This document shows positions 59,868 through 64,000 of a DNA stretch of 64,000 bases, one piece after another. The DNA is taken from assembly GCA_900770835.1 (NCBI GenBank), contig CAAGLQ010000286.1:56930-120929 (forward strand), read 5' to 3'. This DNA comes from an uncultured Parabacteroides sp. (GTDB lineage: Bacteria > Bacteroidota > Bacteroidia > Bacteroidales > Tannerellaceae). A program made the translations under genes and the position numbers. The notes beneath the pieces were generated by a model. That model worked only from the letters and a program-made list of their open reading frames with translations. It made no database searches and had not been told where the DNA came from. Numbering within the stretch: the first letter of the stretch is position 1; every line of letters starts with the position of its first letter.

Positions 59868-61307
59868 TTACGCCCTACTGGATTTCCGTCTTTTTGGGGT
59901 ACTCTCCCTCTTTTTCCACGGTTCCCGTTTCTTGGACATATCCACTTTCGTCTCGACCACGCACTCCATCCCTTTTTCCCGAACCTCCTCCAGGTTGATT
60001 TTGAGGCCTTGCGAGATAACAATATCCGCGGCCCGAGAAGCGTCAGACACTACAGCAGCGATATAATCCTGTTGCGCCTTACCCTCCTCAGAGGTCAGAC
60101 TTTCACGGGACATCCGCTCATATCGTTTCACCTGAGTCATCGGTTGAATCCGCTCATGCTCCTGTTTGTCCAGCAACGCTTGTTGCTCGGCTGAGATCTC
60201 CAACGGAGAGAAACCATTGTTCCGTAGCGCCTCGGAAACAGACACACCCGGTTGAGCCAGCTCTGTCAATACCGGTTTCATGTCATGACCTGGAGAAACC
60301 GCATTCAGTTCAAGCGTCAGCATCTCGAAGTCCTCAGACGGCACCTCCACCATGACCGGTACCGCACCCAGACCATTAAACCAATCGTCCAGATACGCCG
60401 CATTATCCTCTGAAAAAGCAGGACTGATACCCAATTCGCACAATACCATCGCCGATCCTATCTCAGCCACCAGCTCCTCGCGCGCTCGACCAGGTAGGAT
60501 TTCATAATGCACCTCACGAATCGGATCCCCCTTCGCATCCGTCATTATTTGCGTCGAATGAATCATCTCATGCACCAAGGTACTGTAGTAGCTCTCGTCG
60601 TTGATCATCTTCTCCTTAGAGGGAACATTAATATAATAATTACCGACTTCATCATGGAAACGAGCTTGATTCACCTCTTCCTCTTTAATCGGACAAACCC
60701 AAGATCCATCAGCGATCAACTTATCCATCGCCTTGATGGATATCTGCACCGAGTCATCCCGCTCCGGCTTTTGAGAGAAACGATCCACAATCCTCTTATA
60801 GAGATCGGGCATCATCTCCTCCATGTTGGTGTTGCAGATATTATACTCGATCCACCCACGCACATTGGAATAGCATCGGAACAGCTCCTTCTGCTCCTCC
60901 GTCAATTCATCGTATTTGCTGGGATACAGAATATCAGATAGCCCCAGCACCTTGGTCTTTTCCTTATCCCGGGTGTAGTATCTCCTATCCACTCTTGTGA
61001 TAAACTCGGGCTTCGCATCCTTTTTGATCTTCAGCCCCATCTTGATCGCTTTATCCAGCGTGATATAGACCGGAGTAGCATATCCATTAATCTGTTCAGC
61101 CAACCACAGAAAGAGCGCATTGGAACCTGTATATTGATGACCAGTGATACTTTGCGGTACACGGTTGCTATAAGCCTGCAACCATGGCTCCGTCCACTTC
61201 CGGGTCAATTTATCGTTCAAAATCTTGATGAGCGATTGCAAATAAAACTCATTACGAGAAACGAGCTGAAGATTTGCAAACTCCTCTTTTGATAATCTAT
61301 CTGCCAT
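59868..61307 (-). CDS. ArdC-like antirestriction protein with zincin domain
   Basis: 479 residues. The first 140 residues resemble the ArdC single-strand-DNA-binding domain (ILNDKLTRKWTEPWLQAYS, GSNALFLWLAEQINGYATPVYIT, KKDAKPEFI). A zincin-like peptidase domain follows, with HEMIHST (His246, Glu247, His250) and EELVAEIGSAMVLCELGIS supplying the third ligand. The C-terminus is basic (KKREPWKKRESTPKRRKSS). ArdC proteins protect incoming plasmid DNA from restriction. The protein is followed by the helicase in the operon order (15 bp gap upstream). Confidence 0.85.
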   Translation of the reverse strand: MADRLSKEEFANLQLVSRNEFYLQSLIKILNDKLTRKWTEPWLQAYSNRVPQSITGHQYTGSNALFLWLAEQINGYATPVYITLDKAIKMGLKIKKDAKPEFITRVDRRYYTRDKEKTKVLGLSDILYPSKYDELTEEQKELFRCYSNVRGWIEYNICNTNMEEMMPDLYKRIVDRFSQKPERDDSVQISIKAMDKLIADGSWVCPIKEEEVNQARFHDEVGNYYINVPSKEKMINDESYYSTLVHEMIHSTQIMTDAKGDPIREVHYEILPGRAREELVAEIGSAMVLCELGISPAFSEDNAAYLDDWFNGLGAVPVMVEVPSEDFEMLTLELNAVSPGHDMKPVLTELAQPGVSVSEALRNNGFSPLEISAEQQALLDKQEHERIQPMTQVKRYERMSRESLTSEEGKAQQDYIAAVVSDASRAADIVISQGLKINLEEVREKGMECVVETKVDMSKKREPWKKRESTPKRRKSSRA

Positions 61308-61322
61308 ATCTATCTCCTTTAT

Positions 61323-63554
61323 TTAAATGCGTAATCCATGTTTTCTACTCCGAGTCTGCTCACTCCCATTCACCAGCCCACTCTTTCCCAACTCCGCTTT
61401 GAATGGACGAGCCTGCTCGTCCCCCTTTCGTTCCTTCCCGGTTTTGGTAGAAGCCTGTTTCCGGGACAAACCCTGTTGCTTGGCAAGAGCCTCCATCTCC
61501 TTCCGTAGCAGATACTGCGTCGGATCCTGCTGAAAAGCCAGTTCACCCCGTTGCAAACCCCGATAGATGATCCGAGCCTCCCTTTTCAGTTTCATGCTCC
61601 AGCTCATCATGAAGGAAGAGTTCGTTAAGATCTGGTAATCCCGAGGCGTAAACTTCCCCTGGATCAGTCGAGTCGAGAGCTCTTTGAAACACAGCTTATG
61701 AGTCTCTTGGATATTCTGCGCCGGATTTCGTTTGAAATCCACCACCATATCATAGAGCTGCCGAGTAAACCGAGGCTCCATCTCAAAATTGATCCACCCG
61801 CTCCTGGCCACGATCGCCTGCCTATCCAGATCAGAAAGCTGGTTATTCTTAAACCGATTCAGCAGGTTATACATAAACTCATAATCCTGTCTGGCCACAG
61901 GATCATTCGCCGGGATATGGAGTAGCCCTTGACGTTTGCCGTAGTTTGCCTCGATCGCATCCAAGCGTTCACCTAACCCCAACCGTTTAACCGTCCGCTC
62001 CGGTCCAGCAATCTGCCGTTCCTGCTGCCGGATCGCCTCATTATAATCCACGATATCAAACTGCACCGGATGCCGTTCCTTATAGAATCCCAAATAAGCC
62101 CTCATCTGCTCCGTCTTGCGTAGCATCGCCTGTTCCACACCCTGCTGAATATCCTGGATATTGCGATTGAAAATATTATCCACCATATCGAACACCACCG
62201 TCTTGTGGGTCGAAGCCGCGTCCATCAGACGCCCCAACTGTTGCTTGAACAAGGTATCGCTATCCGTACGCCGCATGAAGATCGCCGCCGTCACATCCGG
62301 AATGTGCACACCCTCGTTCAGCATATCGACACAAAATAGCACCTGCAGCCGTTTGGTAGTCGTATGTGATAACATCTCATCCAACCCCTTAGTGGTCCGT
62401 TGATCATTAACAGAATGATAATATTGATAAACCACAGGGGTAAAGCCCGCTTTCACCAGCAAATCCTTAACCAGGCGCTTATACCGTTTCAGTTCATCCA
62501 CCGTAGGGCAAAAAACCAGCATACGTCCCGTCTTGTCAGGCATGTGTTTAGATAGAAGTTCATGGATTGGCTGCTTAGCAGCCATCTCATCCACCATGTC
62601 AATAATCTTTTGCGATTTCTCGGGAGACTTGGCCACCTCCGGTCGAGCCAACAATTTCTCCTTCACGTCCGCATAGGAAGAGGGCATACAGACATAGTGA
62701 GGTGTAGTTAGCACATGGCGCACCAATGCCTCCTCCAGAGGCATCTCCCCCGCCGTCCGGTCGAACCAGCTTTTGCTCATATCCCGTTTGCCCTCTTTGC
62801 TACTGATATGGCAAGTAGTCGCCGTAGTCCCCAGCACCTGCGCCTGAGGATTATTATCGAGGATCGTCTTAACCGCCAAGCCCCACTTCTCAGCCCCCAT
62901 GTGATGAAACTCGTCCAGATAGATCCGATCCGCTTGGATACTCTTCAGCAAAGGCTTGTCCATCTGACACAGATGCTGATAGGTCTCAAACATCACCCCA
63001 CGAAAGCCCTTCGGCAATTGACGTTCGATCTCATTGATAATATTTCGACGAGGAACAACGATCAATTGTTTTTTCCCCTTCAGTTCTTTGACCATCTCGG
63101 CAATCAACAGCGATTTGCCACTGCCGGTGGCCTGAATAGCCGCCACCCGTTGAGACTGTTTAAACCCCTCACGAATCTTTTCGCACATCAGTTCGTTATG
63201 TGCAAAGAGATAGACATAATTGGGATTAGTGATCTCTTTCAGATAGGAGGCATCTGAAAGCGAAACGTTGTAGTTCAAGAACTCCTTACACTCCGGCTCA
63301 AACCCAGCCGGACAGATGATCCGGTATTGAAAACAGGGACTATCCCCCGTATGCAGATACTCGAAGTCAGTGAACAACGAGAACACATCGGTAGCCGTCA
63401 TCGGCATATCCCGCTCCACACATTTGATAATTGCATGAGGCCGGCTAGCGTTCTCAGCAAACCGCAGCATCAGGTACCCCTGATCCTGCGTAATAAAATA
63501 GCCCCGCCTCCGGTACTGCTCAGCTACCCAATCATCCAGTTTATCCAAGTACAT
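61323..63554 (-). CDS. SF2 helicase
   Basis: 743 residues. Walker A is QATGSGKSLL (Lys147 region), motif II DEFHH (214-218), motif III GTTATT, and the C-terminal half has RMLVFCPTVDELKRY and LFCVDMLNEGVHIPDVTAAIF with QQLGRLMD. It resembles DEAD/type III-type restriction and phage-defence helicases. It precedes the ArdC-like gene and probably shares its promoter. The N-terminal 110 residues are unassigned. The -7 is TACCTTTG at 63581-63588. Confidence 0.85.
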   Translation of the reverse strand: MYLDKLDDWVAEQYRRRGYFITQDQGYLMLRFAENASRPHAIIKCVERDMPMTATDVFSLFTDFEYLHTGDSPCFQYRIICPAGFEPECKEFLNYNVSLSDASYLKEITNPNYVYLFAHNELMCEKIREGFKQSQRVAAIQATGSGKSLLIAEMVKELKGKKQLIVVPRRNIINEIERQLPKGFRGVMFETYQHLCQMDKPLLKSIQADRIYLDEFHHMGAEKWGLAVKTILDNNPQAQVLGTTATTCHISSKEGKRDMSKSWFDRTAGEMPLEEALVRHVLTTPHYVCMPSSYADVKEKLLARPEVAKSPEKSQKIIDMVDEMAAKQPIHELLSKHMPDKTGRMLVFCPTVDELKRYKRLVKDLLVKAGFTPVVYQYYHSVNDQRTTKGLDEMLSHTTTKRLQVLFCVDMLNEGVHIPDVTAAIFMRRTDSDTLFKQQLGRLMDAASTHKTVVFDMVDNIFNRNIQDIQQGVEQAMLRKTEQMRAYLGFYKERHPVQFDIVDYNEAIRQQERQIAGPERTVKRLGLGERLDAIEANYGKRQGLLHIPANDPVARQDYEFMYNLLNRFKNNQLSDLDRQAIVARSGWINFEMEPRFTRQLYDMVVDFKRNPAQNIQETHKLCFKELSTRLIQGKFTPRDYQILTNSSFMMSWSMKLKREARIIYRGLQRGELAFQQDPTQYLLRKEMEALAKQQGLSRKQASTKTGKERKGDEQARPFKAELGKSGLVNGSEQTRSRKHGLRI

Positions 63555-63580
63555 AGCACAGGTTTTGGTTACTTATGCGG

Positions 63581-63588
63581 CAAAGGTA
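63581..63588 (-). promoter_or_regulatory. -7 element of the helicase-ArdC operon
   Basis: TACCTTTG on the minus strand, 27 bp before the start. Confidence 0.45.
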
Positions 63589-63723
63589 TGTATTTACACC
63601 ACACCGAAAAAGCCCGCATAAAAACCAAACCTGTATTTATAACGTTAAATGAGCTTAAGAATACACACAATGATATCGAATAGATAAGATACACATACAA
63701 AGAAGCAAAACCAAGATGCCGGG

Positions 63724-63749
63724 GCCAGCGCTGGCGAAAAGGCGCTGGC
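63724..63749 (-). terminator. GC-rich hairpin after the partial surface gene
   Basis: GCCAGCGC/GCGCTGGC (8 bp each) around a 10-base loop, about 20 bp after the stop of the last gene. No T run follows, so a terminator role is only likely. Confidence 0.4.
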
Positions 63750-63769
63750 ATAAACCCACAAAAAATGGT

Positions 63770-64000
63770 CTAAATGAGGTCCCGCACCAACCGGACACGA
63801 TAGCCGTCGTGCTTGCCGTTGAAAGCCACGAGACCAGTGCTCAAGTACACGTTCCAGCCGCTACTCGCGCTGTACTCGCTTGAAGACCAATAGTTGACCG
63901 CACTGAATGCAGTGCCTCCTATAGCAGTCAAGGCATTGTCTAATGCAGTCTTATTCAACCATATCAAACCTAATTGACCACAACTTGGTATGTACCAGTC
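63770..64000 (-). CDS. C-terminal end of a surface protein with DUF1566-like domain (partial)
   Basis: The frame is open to the right edge (DWYIPSCGQLGLIWL upstream of the first internal Met), so only the last 76 residues are seen. They match the tail of the 16075 fimbrillin-like protein: DWFIPTC/DWYIPSC, YWSSSEYSASSGWNVYL, and the end GYRVRLVRDLI. This ending resembles the variable C-terminal part of diversity-generating-retroelement targets in Bacteroides, but no reverse transcriptase or template repeat is in the window. Confidence 0.75.
   Translation of the reverse strand, partial: DWYIPSCGQLGLIWLNKTALDNALTAIGGTAFSAVNYWSSSEYSASSGWNVYLSTGLVAFNGKHDGYRVRLVRDLI

Noticed and set aside
63770..64000. 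Template/variable repeat pair of a diversity-generating retroelement
   Set aside because: The two YWSSSE-type tails differ too much at DNA level to be a template and variable copy, and no reverse transcriptase motif was found in any frame.
1..64000. CRISPR array, tRNA or rRNA genes
   Set aside because: No regularly spaced repeats and no tRNA-like or rRNA-like sequence were seen while reading the window.

Overview
The window is bacterial DNA from a member of the Bacteroidota, most likely the order Bacteroidales. Four lines of evidence support this. A conjugative-transposon TraN gene end opens the window. Several lipoproteins carry Mfa/fimbrillin-type folds. One giant surface protein ends in a type IX secretion sorting domain, and a DUF4290 gene is present. 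Many genes are preceded by the Bacteroidota promoter pattern TTTG-N19/20-TAnnTTTG. No tRNA, rRNA or CRISPR array was found.

Layout. 0-6 kb: partial traN with a strong terminator, a secreted protein of unknown function, an XRE-type regulator with a palindromic operator, and a fimbrillin-like lipoprotein interrupted at a run of nine G (a probable phase-variation switch, OFF in this copy). 5.6-15.6 kb: a solo C5 cytosine methyltransferase, then two coupled surface genes, an LRR (BspA-like) protein and a 2032-residue T9SS protein. 16-20.7 kb: two fimbrillin-like lipoprotein genes separated by an IscB element with a structured omega-RNA region, bounded by an 18-bp perfect inverted repeat. 20.8-28.4 kb: membrane proteins, a zincin-like protein, a beta-solenoid protein, an SbcD-like phosphoesterase with a coiled-coil tail, and a low-molecular-weight phosphatase homologue that lacks its catalytic loop. 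28.6-37 kb: DUF4290, a multi-domain transcription-factor-like protein, a regulator cut short before its WYL domain and preceded by a leader ORF and terminator, another fimbrillin, a secreted protein, and a standalone HsdR-N-like protein with a coiled-coil partner.

37.4-42.2 kb: an apparent operon of an M23/LysM hydrolase, an 817-residue unknown protein and a Wzi-like outer-membrane protein. 42-49.6 kb: a lipoprotein, a membrane-anchored Mrr-type nuclease, nrdD-nrdG, and an IS605-type element with divergent tnpA and tnpB. 49.8-55.8 kb: a second beta-solenoid protein, a CoiA-like protein and an M23 peptidase. The 3' end of the M23 gene is duplicated on the far side of a 1.38-kb cassette that carries an HNH endonuclease and an overlapping small acidic ORF. 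A candidate small RNA follows. 55.8-63.6 kb: leftward genes for an RNA polymerase alpha-CTD-like protein, unknown proteins, a third beta-solenoid protein, an ArdC-like antirestriction/zincin protein and an SF2 helicase. The window ends inside another surface protein with a DUF1566-like C-terminus.

Working together. Much of the window looks like accessory DNA: surface-antigen variation plus mobile-element functions. The most unusual recurring theme is intracellular beta-solenoid proteins near zincin-like proteins, DNA-processing enzymes and alpha-CTD-like regulators, which appears in both halves of the window. All assignments come from reading motifs; no database search was run.
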